From positions 1-64,000 of the forward strand of contig NGBS01000315.1 of assembly GCA_002245135.1 (NCBI GenBank): a stretch of 64,000 nt of DNA, written 5' to 3'. How positions within the stretch are numbered: the first letter of the stretch is position 1; every line of letters starts with the position of its first letter. Both the position numbers and the translations under genes were made by a program. A model generated the notes under the pieces. It did no database searches and was not told the DNA's origin. It saw only the letters and a program-made list of their open reading frames with translations. Positions 29,442 through 42,950 of the stretch are shown one piece after another. This stretch comes from Proteromonas lacertae (lineage: Eukaryota > Sar > Bigyra > Opalinata > Proteromonadidae).

Positions 29442-29940
29442 TTATTTATAACATAACACTAAATTAAATACAATTTTAAGATAGTATTTTCCCATCACTC
29501 TATGATTAAAGCTTTTTAAATCATCATATGTTTCTATAACTAAATGATTTTGTGCATTATGCATCAATTCACTATATTTATCATTATCACATTCTGAGAA
29601 TTGAAGATGATGATATAACAGAATAATTATAGTTTTCTTCTAAACAATTATTCTCTTTCACTTCACATATCATTTCTTTTACTTTTAATACTTCTTCCTT
29701 TTCCAATACCTCTTCTATTTCATCCATCTTCATATCAAACGCAATGTCTATCATTATTAAACACATAAAATTATATACTATTTATTGATTTTATTAATTC
29801 ATAAATTGATATACGATTATCGACTTTTACAACTAATAGTTTATATAAAATATCATTATATTTATATTTATATTTCATAATAATATCACTTGTAACATTA
29901 TAAAGAAGACATACTCTCACCATTATTATATTAATATCAT
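29442..29940 (-). pseudogene. Fragment of a pseudokinase-TPR gene
   Basis: On the minus strand a kinase C-lobe-like end (KYKYNDILYKLLVVKVDNRI) is followed by a 31-nt GTATAT...GATAG intron and DIAFDMKMDEIEEVLEKEE. A TPR-like end follows (SFNHRVMGKYYLKIV), which matches NKVMGKYYLQIV in the intact gene at 30.3-33.0 kb. The N-terminal lobe and most repeats are missing. It points away from the intact paralogue, as an inverted partial duplicate would. Confidence 0.55.
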
Positions 29941-30296
29941 CAACATCAATACTTTACCATCACCGCTTAGACTCTCTTGTAATATTATAGTTAATTTCGA
30001 ATACTTATATGGAACATGCATTGATTACTGAGATTTGTTTTTATTTACTACCAATTCTTTACTTTCTCGATTATTCCAGTTAAAATCACTGTCATTATTA
30101 AAATACAGGAGATGTTACATTTGCATTTCTATAATTTAATCAGACATTATTGACTCTGCACACTTGTGAATCATCTTAATTGATCATAATTTTTAATAGT
30201 AATTTTCACAGTTTATGTAAATACGAAGTATTTACATAAAAAAAACATTAAAAAAATATTTGGCTTGATTGATTTTGAGATTAAAATTTCTTAAGA
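29941..30296. other. Intergenic stretch with one strong hairpin
   Basis: No gene seen. At 30212-30240 there is a hairpin with perfect 13-bp arms (TTTATGTAAATAC/GTATTTACATAAA) and a GAA loop, lying between the divergent pseudokinase-TPR fragment and the intact gene. Confidence 0.4.
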
Positions 30297-33038
30297 ATGG
30301 AAGAATTTGAAAGTATAAGTGATGAATATTCTGTATATTTACTGCTGTTTAATATGAAATAGTTGATAAGAGTGATAAAGAAGAGTGATTTAAGTGTTTT
30401 GTTGGAAGTTAAAGAAAAGAATAGTAATGATATAAAATGTGTGAAGATATATAACAGAGATAAAATGAATTTGAGGTGTTTGGATCGTTTTGTTGAATCA
30501 CTAGAGAAATCGAGTAATTTGAGAGTGAACAATGTATTGATATATGATAAATACATAATTACCGAAAAATATGTGATATTGATAATGAAGAAATATGAGA
30601 GTAACTTAAAAGAGTTAATGTTTAAGAAAGAGTTAAAAGAGATAGAAATCAATGAGATAATGTTAAAATTGATAAAAGCGATAAAGACATTGGAAGAAAA
30701 TGGTATGATATATAACAATATTAAGCTGAATAATATGTTGTTGGATGAAGAAGGAGATATAATAATAGTTGATAATTTAAAATATTTGTTATTGAAAGAC
30801 AGATTAAATGATATAAAAAGAGATGTAGATGAGATAATATATTTAAGTCCAGAAATATTGAAAGATGAAGAAATGAATGTTGCAAGTGATATATGGAATA
30901 TAGGAATAATCTATTATAGATTATTAAGAAAAGAAATTCCATTTAAAACCAATTCGATTTATGATTTAATAAAATCCATAACAGAATTTAAATATGAAAA
31001 TAATGATAAACTAAACGAAAGATACAATAATATGTTATGTAGATTATTAACAGTGAATAAAGATAATCGAATGACAATAGAAGAATTAATATTCAGAATT
31101 AGAGTTAATGTTATTATTGAATTATTGAAGAATAAAGAAAAAGAAAAAGCGAATGAAATGATGGTAGAAATGAGAGAAAACATTTCACAAAAAGAAAACT
31201 ATAAAATGAATGAGATAATAGGAGATTATTATTTTGAAAATGTATATTGTTATATATTATGAAATAAATAGAAAGAATACAGAGAAGCAATTCCATATTA
31301 CGAAAATGGATTAGAATATGCTTTAACAAATTATCATAAAATTACTTGTTATAATGGTTTAGAATGTTGTTATTTTGAATTAGTATTTATTATTGTAATA
31401 ATAAATAGAAAGAATATCAAAAATCAATTCAATATTGTAAAAAAGCTTTACTATTTTCTACGTTAAATGAAGAAAAAGAAATAAATAATCATAATATAGG
31501 AGACTGTTATTATAAAATAGTATATATATAATAATTGTTCATTAGAATCGTTATGTGGAAGCAATTCCTTACTTTGAAAGTGTCTTAGAATATTCTACAT
31601 CAAATGAAGAAAAAGAATGGAATAATAGGATGATAGGCAAATGTTATTACTATTTAGTATATTTATTATTGTAATAATAAATAGAAAGAATATAGAGAAG
31701 CAATTCCTTACTTTGAAAGTGCCTTAGAATATTCTACATCAAATGAAGATAAAGAATATAATAATAGAATGATTGGAAATTGTTATTATGATTTAGTATA
31801 TTTATTATTGTAATAATAAATAGAAAGAATATCAAAAATCAATTCCTTACTTTGAAAGTGCCTTAGAATATTCTACATCAAATGAAGATAAAGAATATAA
31901 TAATAGAATGATTGGAAATTGTTATTATGATTTAGTATATTTATTATTGTAATAATAAATAGAAAGAATATCAAAAATCAATTCCTTACTTTAAAATTGC
32001 CTTAGAATATTCATCAACAAATGAAGAAAAAAGAATGGAATAACAGAAAGATTGGAAATTGTTATTATGATTTAGTATATTTATTATTGTAATAATAAAT
32101 AGAAAGAATATAGAGAAGCAATTCCTTACTTTGAAAGTGCCTTAGAATATTCTACATCAAATGAAGATAAAGAATATAATAATAGAATGATTGGAAATTG
32201 TTATTATGATTTAGTATATTTATTATTGTAATAATAAATAGAAAGAATATGAATCAGCACTTCCATATTTTAAAACAGCATTAGAATATTCATCATCAAA
32301 TGAAGATAAAGAATATAATAATAGAATGATTGGAAATTGTTATAATGATTTAGTATATATATAATAATTATTCATTAGCATCGTTATATGGAAGCAATTA
32401 TATATTATAAAATTGCATTAGAATATTCATCAAAAGATGAAGAAAAAGAATATAATAACAGATTTTTAGGTTATTGTTATTACTATTCAGTATGTTAATC
32501 ATTGTAATAATAAATAGAAAGAATATGAAGAAGCATTGAAATATTATAATACTGCATTAGATTATTCAGAAAATGAGAAAGATAAATATCTAGTAATAAC
32601 ATATATAGCAGAATGTTATTTTAATTTAGTATATTCATCATTGTAATAATAAATAGAAAGAATATAAAGAAGCATTGAAATATTATAATACTGCATTAGA
32701 TTATTCAGAAAATGAGAAAGATAAAAATCTAGTAATAGCATATATAGCAGAATGTTATTTAGAATTAGGAAATAAAGAAAAGACAATTTCATATTTGAAT
32801 GAAGTAAAAGAAGAATTATGTAATGATAATACAAAATATTGGTATAATAAAGTAATGGGAAAATATTATCTTCAAATTGTATTATTTGATAATTGATATA
32901 TGATATAAATAGAAAGAAAAAGAAAAGAGTAAAGAATATTTAGAAGAATCACTCAAATATGTAGATAGTCAAAGAAATGATGATGAAGAGATAGAAGAAA
33001 TCAATAAATTATTAGAAGAATTAAACAAAATGAATTAA
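30297..33038 (+). CDS. Pseudokinase-TPR protein with amplified repeat exons
   Basis: Exon 1 from ATG 30297, intron 30333-30362, then a kinase-like domain (30363-31250). The ATP-lysine region looks kept (IKCVKIYN), but HRD reads YNN (MIYNNIKLNN) and DFG reads DNL; SDIWNIGIIYYRLL matches subdomain IX. About twelve TPR-like exons follow (KEYREAIPYFESALEYSTSN type, 37 codons), each separated by a phase-0 intron of about 28 nt ending AATAAATAG. The last exon ends at TAA 33038. One repeat near 32025 has an extra A in an A-run and shifts frame, so the gene is either impaired or misread there. Likely an intracellular scaffold; function unknown. Confidence 0.7.
31263..32910 (+). repeat. Tandem array of about twelve exon-intron units
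   Basis: Units of about 139 bp: a 111-bp TPR exon beginning AAAGAATAT plus a 28-bp intron GTATATTTATTATTGTAATA...AATAG. Unit starts lie near 31270, 31410, 31546, 31682, 31821, 31961, 32101, 32239, 32372, 32516, 32656 and 32909. The units between 31680 and 32340 are nearly identical, introns included, pointing to recent tandem duplication of whole exon-intron blocks. Two boundaries use a variant intron ending TTCATTAG. Confidence 0.8.
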
Positions 33039-33238
33039 TAATCATTATTTTAATAATTAATGGTATTGAATTCATAATTTTATCTATATCTTTGAATTTT
33101 AATCATCATTTCAATTTTAATAAGTAAGAAAAGTCTTGAAAATTTTCAAGCTTATTATAAAAGCTTGAAATCTTTCAATCAGTTACACTGTTTTATACAC
33201 CCTGTAGTTAATAGGTTTGTGTTTGGTGATTAAAATTG

Positions 33239-36200
33239 ATGTTTCTACTATTATCTTGGTTGAATGATCACAAATATGAAGTATTTTTGTTGATTTTATT
33301 TATTTGTTTGTTTAGTTGGTGAGTGATTGTTTATACAAAAACAAATTGTTAAGAATAAGAGAAGTGAATAATAATTCTCCTGAATTATTAAAGATATTGG
33401 ATGTAAGTGAATTAGATCCAAAAGTAGTTGATAAAGAGGTAAATACAATGAATAATTTGAATAGTTTGAATATAAATGGATTGATGAAGTGCAAAGTGAT
33501 TGAAAGAGATGAATATTGTTTATGTCGAATTATGAGAGAATATGAAACTCACTTAGATGTTATTGAACCTGTGAGTTATTTTGAAGAAATAGATTCATTC
33601 AAAGTTATGAATGGAATATAAAACCATCCAATATCTTTTTAAATGATGAAAATGAAGTTATAATAAACGATTATTGTAATAATTTGTTATTTATAGGAAG
33701 AGAAGGAATAAAAACTGATAATAAAAGAAATGATATATGTTTTGTTTGTATTGATGAATTATTAGGAAAAGAATTGGATATTTGTAGTGATATTTGGAAT
33801 TTTGGCATAGTGTTTTATTATATAAAGAGTGTTAAATATCCTTTTCTTGGTTCAAACATGTCCGAAACAATGAAGAATATCGAAAATGTGAAATATATTC
33901 CATTAGAATGTGAATATGGAGAAGAATTAAACTCGTTTTTAAGAGGAATAATTCAGAAAGAAAAGGAAGATCGAATATCAGTGGATGAAATAAACGATGA
34001 ATTGAAAAGTATATAATATGGTTATTATGATATTATATAATAGAATTAAATGAAGCACAACTTCCAGTAATTCCACTTGAAGAAGAAATAATTAATATTG
34101 ATGATCGAGATGTATTGATAGAATCCTACAATAATAAACCTAATGAGAGAACATTAGCAGTACTATTAATGATGAAATTATACAAAGAAGATGAATCAAT
34201 AAAAGATAAACTGAGATTTCAAACCAATAAATGATAGTTAATATTGATTGTGATGAGAATAATAAAAAAATAATCAAAATTGACTGGAGATGTATTTGTC
34301 TATGTGATGAAGGAATTGGATATTTCTTTAGAGTATTTAAATCAATTCCAATGAAAATCAGATTTTGGTATAATTCTAATCATATATTTGTTTAGATGAC
34401 ATTAAATTTCCAATCCATCTTCAATCATTATTTGGATCATATTTTACTCAATTGACTAATCTGCAATATTTAGATTTATCTGGATGTGAAATTACTTCTC
34501 ATTTTATTAAATCATTTGTTGAATCAATTCCATTTATGAAATAGAAATATGTAAATCTTCAACGTATATGTTATTCTTCTAGAATTTAATGATATAGATA
34601 ACCTAATTGGTTCAAAGGGATTTAGATTCTTACTTCCGTATTTATATATATTAATTAACAAAAAGAATGAATTGTATCTTAGTGGAATGAATTTAAATGA
34701 TCAATCAATGATATTATTATCATCAGCAATATTCAAATATTCAAATATTAATTCAATATGTATTAAAGGAAACAAAAACATTCATTCAAAAGGATTAAAA
34801 GCATTATTCTCCAAATTTTCTATTTCAAGAATCATATTTGATTTTGATAGAGGATGTAAGGAGTTACTGATTGATAAAGATATTCTTAAAGAAAGAAGAT
34901 ATTATACTGATGATTTTAGCAGAATGAATCTCAGTAATTCTGAAATTGATGATAATTATTTTAAACAATTCATTTCTGTTGGATTATATAAAATAATAGG
35001 AATTAAAGTGTTAGATTTGAGTAGTCTAATTTGATATTTTTCTATCATATAGATAATAAACTAACATATACAAGTGTAGAAATACTGATTAACAATTTAT
35101 CTTCTTTTTTTCAACTTCATCAACTGTACATTGATGGTAATGAAATAGGAGATGAAGGAATGAAAATACTATCTCCTCATTTACAGCTGTTAAAAGAGTT
35201 TTATATAGTAAATTGTTCAAGTATAAATAAAAGTGTATAATATGTAATAGAAATGGTCTTTTCTTCAATTGGATTAAAATATTTGTTAGATGGTTTGAAT
35301 AAAGTTCGAGGAAGGATAAAAGAACTTAATATAAGTGATAATCATATCAATTCAGATGGAATAGAATGTTTAATGAATTATATATCAAAGAACAGTTTTA
35401 TTAAAAAGTTCATCATTTTTAGTATATTTAGTTTTATATAATATTAGATAATCCCATTGGCAATAATGGATTTAAAATGCTAGTAAACTATTTAAATAAG
35501 TTAGAATTTGGATATGTAGTAGACTTGACTAGTATTTCAATAGACGAAGAGAGTTTAAAATTATTAACTGATGGAATAGAATATATTAGGGGAATTGATA
35601 GAATTAATCTAAACAAAAATAATATAATAATTAGTTATTATGAATTAAGATTAATATGCTCAAAGTCACTTAAGAATAGTAAAATTCCATTTGTGCAAAT
35701 GAATTCTTCATCATGGACAAATGAAGAATTGGGATATTATATAGATTATTGTATAAAAAAGAAAAAATGTAATAGTATTTATGATTATTCTAGTATGAAA
35801 TTTGTATTTCTAATGAAATAGATATGAATATCAATAATTCTCATATTTCATTAATAAAACAAATAGATTATTATAAACTTGATTTATCAAATAATGTAAT
35901 TGATTCTAAAGGATTAAAAGAATTAACCAGTTCTTTACGAAATAATGTAAAGTTCATTTCAATACATGATAATCCAATTGGAGATGAAGGAGTGAATATT
36001 ATATGTCAATATTTAGATAAATTTGTTTATGATGATTTATTGAATTTATCAAGTATTCTATAACTATATTTCATAATATTTATGATTTTAATAGATAGTG
36101 GAATGAGTGAAAATGGATTAAAAATGTTAATAGAAAGATTAAAAGATTATAAACCATTAGAAAATATGAATATATCAGGAAATGAATTAAATGAAGAAGG

Positions 36201-36363
36201 ATTGAGATTAATGAAAGAAAACAAAGAAGTATTTGAAGATTTATATAAATTATCTATAACAGTCAAGGAAAATATAAATAAAATAGATTTAATATCATTT
36301 TTAGAAACATTTTCTTCAGTTGATAAAATAAAATGGAATGGAATTTCAGAAGAAGAGAAGTAA
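33239..36363 (+). pseudogene. Pseudokinase-LRR copy 2, apparently dead
   Basis: Same layout as copies at 17.3 and 54.0 kb. ATG 33239, intron 33281-33315. The N-lobe frame runs into a stop at 33621, whereas the catalytic-loop region (NIKPSNIFLND) lies in another frame, with about 20 residues fewer than the paralogues. Further breaks: a stop after LRFQTNK near 34233, a donor site shifted by one base near 34370 that creates a stop, and an in-frame TAG near 34543 (FMK stop K). The LRR exons from 34600 to 36363 still look intact, with phase-1 introns in the same places. Confidence 0.7.
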
Positions 36364-36424
36364 CTTAAAATAATAATAAAAACAAGACTTATAAATAATC
36401 ATATTATTATTATTTCTATAATTA

Positions 36425-39400
36425 TCAAAAATCATATAATCCAAAACTATCCTCAACACTATTTTCATTTTCATTTTTATTATTCATTAAATTCATCAAC
36501 TTTTTATCATCAAAATCATTTTCATTTACCACATTATTCATCACATCATTTTTCTTCTTCTTTGCTTTATTCTTCTTAAATGAAGGTAAACTAAATTCAT
36601 TATTTGGAGTAGTTTTATTATTTTCATTTTCATTTTCATTTTCATTCATTTCATTTTCATTCTTTTTAGTTCTATTATTGATTAATGGTAAATTCGTTTT
36701 TAGATTATTATTATTCATAGATTCTATATCTAATGGAGAATAACTTAAACTCTTCATATTCTCACTTTCATATGTATTTGGCCGATTATTATTATTATTA
36801 TTTACACTTTTATCAATTATTCTTCGACTTATAGGTCTACTTCTACTTTCATTACTTACTTCATTATACCGCAGATTATTAACGACTTTATTATTATTAT
36901 TATTAATTGGAGGATGAGGTAAATGAGGAGTAAAATTATTATTATTATAATTATTATGGCGTTTCTTTTCTTTAGTTTTAATTATTTTCATATTTATATC
37001 AGGTAATGGAACTACATTTCTCCAATTACTTTTGGGAATTATTGGAGGAATTATCCAATCTTCATTTTCTTCATCATATTTACTTTTACTCCATACATTT
37101 CCTAATTCATTTCGACTGATGAAATTTAAGATTATTTTATTATATAATAATGATTCTCGACTTAATTCTCGAATTGTTTCTAATAAATCTTGTCTTTCCA
37201 TCTCAAATTCTTCTTCTCGATCTTCAATATCTTGATTGGAAGCTTTTAATTGTCTTTTTAATCGTTTTATTTCGTCTTTTAATTCTTTTATTTCCTCTGC
37301 ATTCTCATTCTCTTTTGTATTATTGTTTTCTTTCTCAATTAGTTTCATTTTTTCTTTTTTCTTCTCTTCCAACAGTTTTTCTTGTTCTTTTCGCCTTTTA
37401 GCTAACTTATCTCTAGCTATTTTTACTTCAACACTTTCTACATTTTCATTTTCAATTATATTCGATTGTAATTGCTTCTTTAATAATTCTAATTGTTTTT
37501 CTAATTCTATTTTTGCTCTTTCTGCTTTTTCAAAATCTTCTTTTTGTTTATTTAATTCTTCACCTAATTTATCTCGTTGTCTCAATATTGCATTATTATA
37601 TTCTTCTAACGCTTTTTCTTTTTCACTTTTTTCTACGATTACTTCTTCTTCTTTTACTATTTCATTCACTTTACCAATTTCATTCACAATTAATCGTTTT
37701 TCGTTATTTCGTAATATATTACTCTTTCGAGGAGTATTATAGCTTGTTGATTTATCAAATGTATCTTCAAATGGATCATAGATTTCATCATTATTTACAT
37801 TTACATTATTATTATTAAAAGGAATCAAATCAGGTCGAGCTGATCGAGGATTTTCTTCTTCATCATCATCTTCTTCAATTATTTTACTTTTCATTAATCC
37901 TTTGATTGGAGATATCGCTAAATCAGATTTTCTTCTTTCATGTTGTTGTTGTTGATGATGATGATGAGAAGGAGTATGTCTATTATGATGTTGTTGTGAA
38001 TTGTTATTGTTATTTCTATTAGATATTGATATATCATCTTCACTATCACTAAAACTTCTTTCTCCTCTACAAATCTTCTTTGAGATTCTACGACATTTTA
38101 CACTGGTTGATTCTACTTCTAATAGTCCATTATTATTGGAAGTGTTACTACTGTTACTTGAATTATCACTTTCTATTGGAACTTCAACTTCTCTTACGAT
38201 TTCTTTTATTCTTTCAATTGGAACTTCTTTTACCACTTCTTTAATTACTTCTTTTATTATCACTTGAGGTTGATTATTACCATTATTCATTAATTGATCT
38301 AAAGGAATTCCATTATTTTGAGCTTCTAATAACTTCGTCAATCTTTCAATTTCATCTTTATATTGTCTCAATAATGCATCTTTTGGATCTTCATTGATTG
38401 TTGGTTTATTCTTTATATTCTTCGCTCTATTCGCATATCTCAACGTACTCAATGTTTCTTCATAATTATAATCAGCTGGACCTAAAGCAGCACACATTAT
38501 TGTCTTTGTATTTCCACCTAATGAATCTTGTAATAATCGAGTTAATTTACTATCTCTATAAGGAATATGCTTACCTTTACCAGCTACTAATGCAGAAATA
38601 ACATTACCAAGAGCAGATAGTGATAAATTGATTTTACAACCTTCTTTTAATCTATCACCTTGAGCTCCAGTTTTTGAAGCTCTTTCTGAACCAGCTAAAT
38701 CTACTAAATTCAATTTACCAGCATGAATGTGAGATCTTTTTTCATTGTTACTATTTCCATCATCACCAGTAATTGCTTCATCTTCTTCTTCACACTCTAT
38801 TACCATTGTAAAAATTGAATGACTTCGAGAAGATTCAGCGTTCATCAATGTTGAACCAACTGTACGATTTGCATTACCTATTGTCATAACATGATCAATT
38901 TCATCTTCATTCTTCACTATTTTCCATGTTAAATCTTTTACAAATACACCTTTTTGAGGATCTTCTTTTAAATCTAGTTTTGCTTTCGTATTTGTTCCTA
39001 ATAAATCTCGAACTTCTTCATTGTAAATTTCGATAAAAGAAGCTTGAACTAAATATTTTACATTACTAGGAGCTGCTTTGATTGTGTTAAATACATGTAC
39101 AAAGGAATTTGGAATAATTCCTCTCAGTTCAGGAGGTTCAGACTTTCCAACCATTGTATGAGTTTTACCACAGCCTGTTTGACCATAAGCAAAAATTGTA
39201 CCATTGAAACCTTTTATCACACTCTCTACTAACGGATAGGCTACTTCGTCATAAACCTGACGTTGTGTACTTTTATCATCATAAGCAGCATCAAATGTGA
39301 ATGATTTCGGTTCAAAATCTGGCTCGGCAGGATTTACTATAGCTACGCTACCAGCTTTATTATTTATTTGTAATATATTTTTTCTGTTATCTTCTTTCTC

Positions 39401-39457
39401 TCTTGAGTTCATGGGTCTAGCTCGAACTATAACTTTTACACATTCATTTTCACTCAT
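36425..39457 (-). CDS. Kinesin-2 family motor
   Basis: Single exon, 1010 aa from ATG 39457. N-terminal motor: P-loop [13 protein letters not shown] (about residues 91-103), switch [12 protein letters not shown], switch [11 protein letters not shown], and [20 protein letters not shown]. The neck after the motor reads [20 protein letters not shown], a kinesin-2 hallmark. A Ser/Asn-rich insert and long coiled coils (about 590-780) follow, then an Asn-rich low-complexity tail. Kinesin-2 powers anterograde intraflagellar transport, so the organism probably builds or descends from a flagellum. The intact 3-kb frame also shows that the assembly is locally free of indels. Confidence 0.9.
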   Translation of the reverse strand: MSENECVKVIVRARPMNSREKEDNRKNILQINNKAGSVAIVNPAEPDFEPKSFTFDAAYDDKSTQRQVYDEVAYPLVESVIKGFNGTIFAYGQTGCGKTHTMVGKSEPPELRGIIPNSFVHVFNTIKAAPSNVKYLVQASFIEIYNEEVRDLLGTNTKAKLDLKEDPQKGVFVKDLTWKIVKNEDEIDHVMTIGNANRTVGSTLMNAESSRSHSIFTMVIECEEEDEAITGDDGNSNNEKRSHIHAGKLNLVDLAGSERASKTGAQGDRLKEGCKINLSLSALGNVISALVAGKGKHIPYRDSKLTRLLQDSLGGNTKTIMCAALGPADYNYEETLSTLRYANRAKNIKNKPTINEDPKDALLRQYKDEIERLTKLLEAQNNGIPLDQLMNNGNNQPQVIIKEVIKEVVKEVPIERIKEIVREVEVPIESDNSSNSSNTSNNNGLLEVESTSVKCRRISKKICRGERSFSDSEDDISISNRNNNNNSQQHHNRHTPSHHHHQQQQHERRKSDLAISPIKGLMKSKIIEEDDDEEENPRSARPDLIPFNNNNVNVNNDEIYDPFEDTFDKSTSYNTPRKSNILRNNEKRLIVNEIGKVNEIVKEEEVIVEKSEKEKALEEYNNAILRQRDKLGEELNKQKEDFEKAERAKIELEKQLELLKKQLQSNIIENENVESVEVKIARDKLAKRRKEQEKLLEEKKKEKMKLIEKENNNTKENENAEEIKELKDEIKRLKRQLKASNQDIEDREEEFEMERQDLLETIRELSRESLLYNKIILNFISRNELGNVWSKSKYDEENEDWIIPPIIPKSNWRNVVPLPDINMKIIKTKEKKRHNNYNNNNFTPHLPHPPINNNNNKVVNNLRYNEVSNESRSRPISRRIIDKSVNNNNNNRPNTYESENMKSLSYSPLDIESMNNNNLKTNLPLINNRTKKNENEMNENENENENNKTTPNNEFSLPSFKKNKAKKKKNDVMNNVVNENDFDDKKLMNLMNNKNENENSVEDSFGLYDF

Positions 39458-39568
39458 TTTAAATATAATTTACAAAGCTTATCTATTCAAAAAAATTAAA
39501 TAAAAAAATAGAGAAACTGATAACGGATAGTTATTTATAAACTCATTTCTGTTTCATCGTTTTTCTTA

Positions 39569-40684
39569 ATGGCTACAACTAATGTGAAAGTAAAATGCAG
39601 TTTATTAAATAGTATTAGTGGTTATATAATGCTTTATTATTATAGAATCATCAGCTCCAAGCTATAGGGGTGGATCTTCAATTACTTGTGTATATTGAAT
39701 ATTGAATATATTATTATAGAATTATTCCATAGTATATCAGTTTGGTGGTGCAGATAGAAATGCAAAGGCATTTAATGATTTAAATTACTCAAATATAGGT
39801 ATATATTAATATTTGCATAGAGTAATGAATATAATATAGATGAAAATAAATGGAATTCAACACCAAGTTCATCGATACCAAAACCAAGAAGTGGTCATTC
39901 AATTAATACATATAAAAATTATCTCATAGTATTTGGAGGTTTATCTCAAGATGGAAATACATTCAATGATATATATGTATACAATTTAGATAAAAAAGAG
40001 TGGGTAAAAGCTGGAATAGTAGAAGATTCAGTTAATCAATCACCTTATCCTCGAAATTCACATTCATCTGTATTATTTAAAGACAAATTATTCATATTTG
40101 GTGGATCAAATGGTACTGAAGGTCCATTGAATGATTTATGGAATTTAGACTTGAGCAAAATAGATGAGAATGTATTAGAATGGAAGTGTTTATTTAAACC
40201 CAATGAATTATCATTTCCAGTAAGAGAAATGCATTCTTCGTGCATAATAAATGATGAAAATAATACAAGTTACCTTTTAATACATGGTGGAAGAACAATA
40301 AATGGAGAATTATTAAGTGATATATTATTGTATAATATTGAGAAGAATGAGTGGTTACCAAGGTTTTTAACGAGTTATCCAAGGTGTTCGCATGTTATAA
40401 ATAACTTTAGCAATCATTTAGCTGGTTTATTTGGTGGTTTAAATGACAAAATGGAAGTATGTAATGATGTTGAAGTATTAACTATTAAAGAAGGTAAATG
40501 TGTGTTTAATACGGTTGAATGTGTTGGTGAATTGCCAAATATTAGATTTGGACATTGTGGATGTAATTATAGAGAAAATGAGTTTTTGATTTTTGGAGGT
40601 ATTAATTTTGAAGAAGATTTAAATGTATTAATGTCTAGAATTATTGTTTTATAGGATTTGTGGAAGATTGAATTAGTTAAATGA
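39569..40684 (+). CDS. Kelch-repeat protein
   Basis: Start ATG 39569 (MATTNVKVKC). Several introns of 25-45 nt (about 39623-39646, 39692-39721, a compound one about 39797-39839, 40625-40654); stop TGA 40682. At least five kelch blades: LIVFGGLSQDGNTFNDIYVY, LFIFGGSNGTEGPLNDLWNL, LLIHGGRTINGELLSDILLY, AGLFGGLNDKMEVCNDVEVL and FLIFGGINFEEDLN. The product is essentially one beta-propeller with no other domain seen. Such propellers are protein-binding platforms; the partner is unknown. Confidence 0.75.
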
Positions 40685-40792
40685 ACTTTATTTTACTTTT
40701 TTTGTTTTTATAGATGTTTGATTATTGTTTGAGCAAAATAGAATATAAAACATTTTAAATCATTTTCACATTACAGACAATCAAAAGGTAAT

Positions 40793-42825
40793 ATGAATGA
40801 AGCAGCAGAGTTATTCAATAAAAATGCTTTCGCTGATGCATTTAATAGTTTTAAAAGATTAGAAAGTGATAATGTAAACTCATATAGTGTTATTTTGTAT
40901 ATAGGAGAATTATAAAAGGTTGGAAGCATTCCATAATCGTGTAATATCAGAATATTACATGAATGGGGCAGTAGATCATCATACTCTAGTAAATCAAATT
41001 AAAGAAGTAATTGACAAAGTAGAAGCTGAAATATCACCAAAAGAAAAATCAGTATAATATAATTCTAATGTTTGTTAAATAGAATGATGCTCCAATCACC
41101 GATGTTTTGCTCAAAATTGGATTACCACTGATGAAATACAATTATGTATATTCTTTACCTTATAATCAACAGGCTGTTGCATTATTACAAGATAAATGCT
41201 ATCAATCAGGAATAACAGTTGTTAATGATTTATTGGACAATAGAGACAGTACAGCATCAGGTACTTCTGATATTAAATTACAATTGTTGATGTTATTATT
41301 CGAATTAGAATTAGCTGAAGCACAATGTTCATTATTTGAATCAGAAGTATAAAATATTTTGTTATTTTTTATATATTTTTTTATAATAGAAAATCAATTA
41401 TACAAACAAACTGAATGAAATATTCAGAAAAATTCAAGAAGAAGTGAAAAACAACAATACTATCACAGTGATAACATCTTCACCAGAATTTCAATTCAGA
41501 TTAAACCAAATGAATTCAAAACTATGTGAGTTTAATAATGATTATGAAAACTCCAAAATGTTCTTAAAGAATGGTATAGAGATCTATGAAAAAGAAATTC
41601 AATCAAATAATAATAATAGCAATAATAACAATTCAACAACATCAAAACCAACTTCATTATTAACTCATTGGCTTCCATTTATTAACAATAACAGTAATAT
41701 CTATCAATTAACTACTCTCTATTCCAAAGCTAAAATGAGTTATTTAAAAGGTAATTATATTAAATGTATTAACTTCCTCGAGTCATGTATGAAGATCAAC
41801 TTACCACCTCAATGTGTATATAACTCAATTGGAATGATACAATTCTTAAATAAGAAATATGGTTTGAGTTTATTCTTCTATAATAAAGCAATATTGAGTT
41901 TAAATAATAATAATTTATTAGAATGTTATAATAGTGAAATATACTATAACATGGGGTTATGTTATTTATATAATAGTCAACCAATTGAAAGCTTTAAATG
42001 TTTTTTACAATGTAGAAATCGATATATAAGTAGACCAAAATATTGGATTAGATTATCTGAATGCTGTATTGAGAAATATAATAAAGATAAGAAGAATAAA
42101 ATGGATAAAAATATGACATTAATCAGTAAGATAGTTGAAAACGAGAATTGTTTAAGATATTATTTGGAATGTATTAATAAAGACTTCAGTGACGAGAATT
42201 TCGATACTTCAAACAATATATCTTTAATGAGCGGTGTGCAATATCTATTTAATGCTTTGTTTTTAGTGAAACATAACTATATAATGGGATCAAGTAAAAT
42301 ACCATTTGATGTATCAAGAGTGTTGTATAATATTTATGCAAAATTAGCATATGTTTATACACGTATATAAATTATATAATTATGATTTTTAAATAGTATT
42401 AAATGATCCACAATCTTCATTAAAGTATTTAAAACAAGCTTGGGAAATCTCAGGATTATCAACCAATGAAAAGAGACCATTGATTAATTTATACATATCC
42501 AATTATATTTCATTAAATCAATTACAAGAAGCTGTTACATTTTTACAGACAATTAAAGTGGAGGATTATACGAATAGTAACTCTGCTTTGGATATATATG
42601 TCAATCTTGCTAATGTATATATTATATATTATTATATTATATATTATATAGTTGTACATATACAGCAATCAGTATGAAAATGCTAAATTTTATTTGAAGT
42701 TGATCTTTAATAAGGATAAACAGTATCTACCAGCTTTGAGAAGTTATTTATATTTGTTAATTTATGAAAAGAAGTATACTGATGCTATAACGATAATTAA
42801 AACTCATACAATTGAAAGTACATAG
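40793..42825 (+). CDS. CNOT10: CNOT10, CCR4-NOT complex TPR subunit
   Basis: Six exons: ATG 40793; introns near 40875-40905, 41056-41082, 41350-41390, 42363-42396 and 42618-42654; stop TAG 42825. The N terminus (AAELFNKNAFADAFNSFKRL; YKRLEAFHNRVISEYY) and the central TPRs (YNSIGMIQFLNKKYGLSLFF; EIYYNMGLCYLYNSQPIESF; RPKYWIRLSECCIEKY) follow the CNOT10 pattern. In other eukaryotes CNOT10 pairs with CNOT11 as a module of the mRNA-deadenylating CCR4-NOT complex. A Gln/Asn/Ser-rich insert lies near residue 230. Identification rests on motif order recalled from the family. Confidence 0.8.
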
Positions 42826-42950
42826 TAAATTGGATAATGATTTAAGAACTGTTATTATTATTATTATAAAATATCATTATATTGTTGTTTTGTTGAAATT
42901 TTTAAAATTTTAAAATTATAAAAATAGAGGGGTTTCAACAGTAACAAAAA

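Noticed and set aside
37236-37742. Plus-strand frame of 168 codons within the kinesin gene
   Set aside because: It is the antisense of the Glu/Lys-rich coiled coil, giving an artefactual Ser/Phe-rich product.
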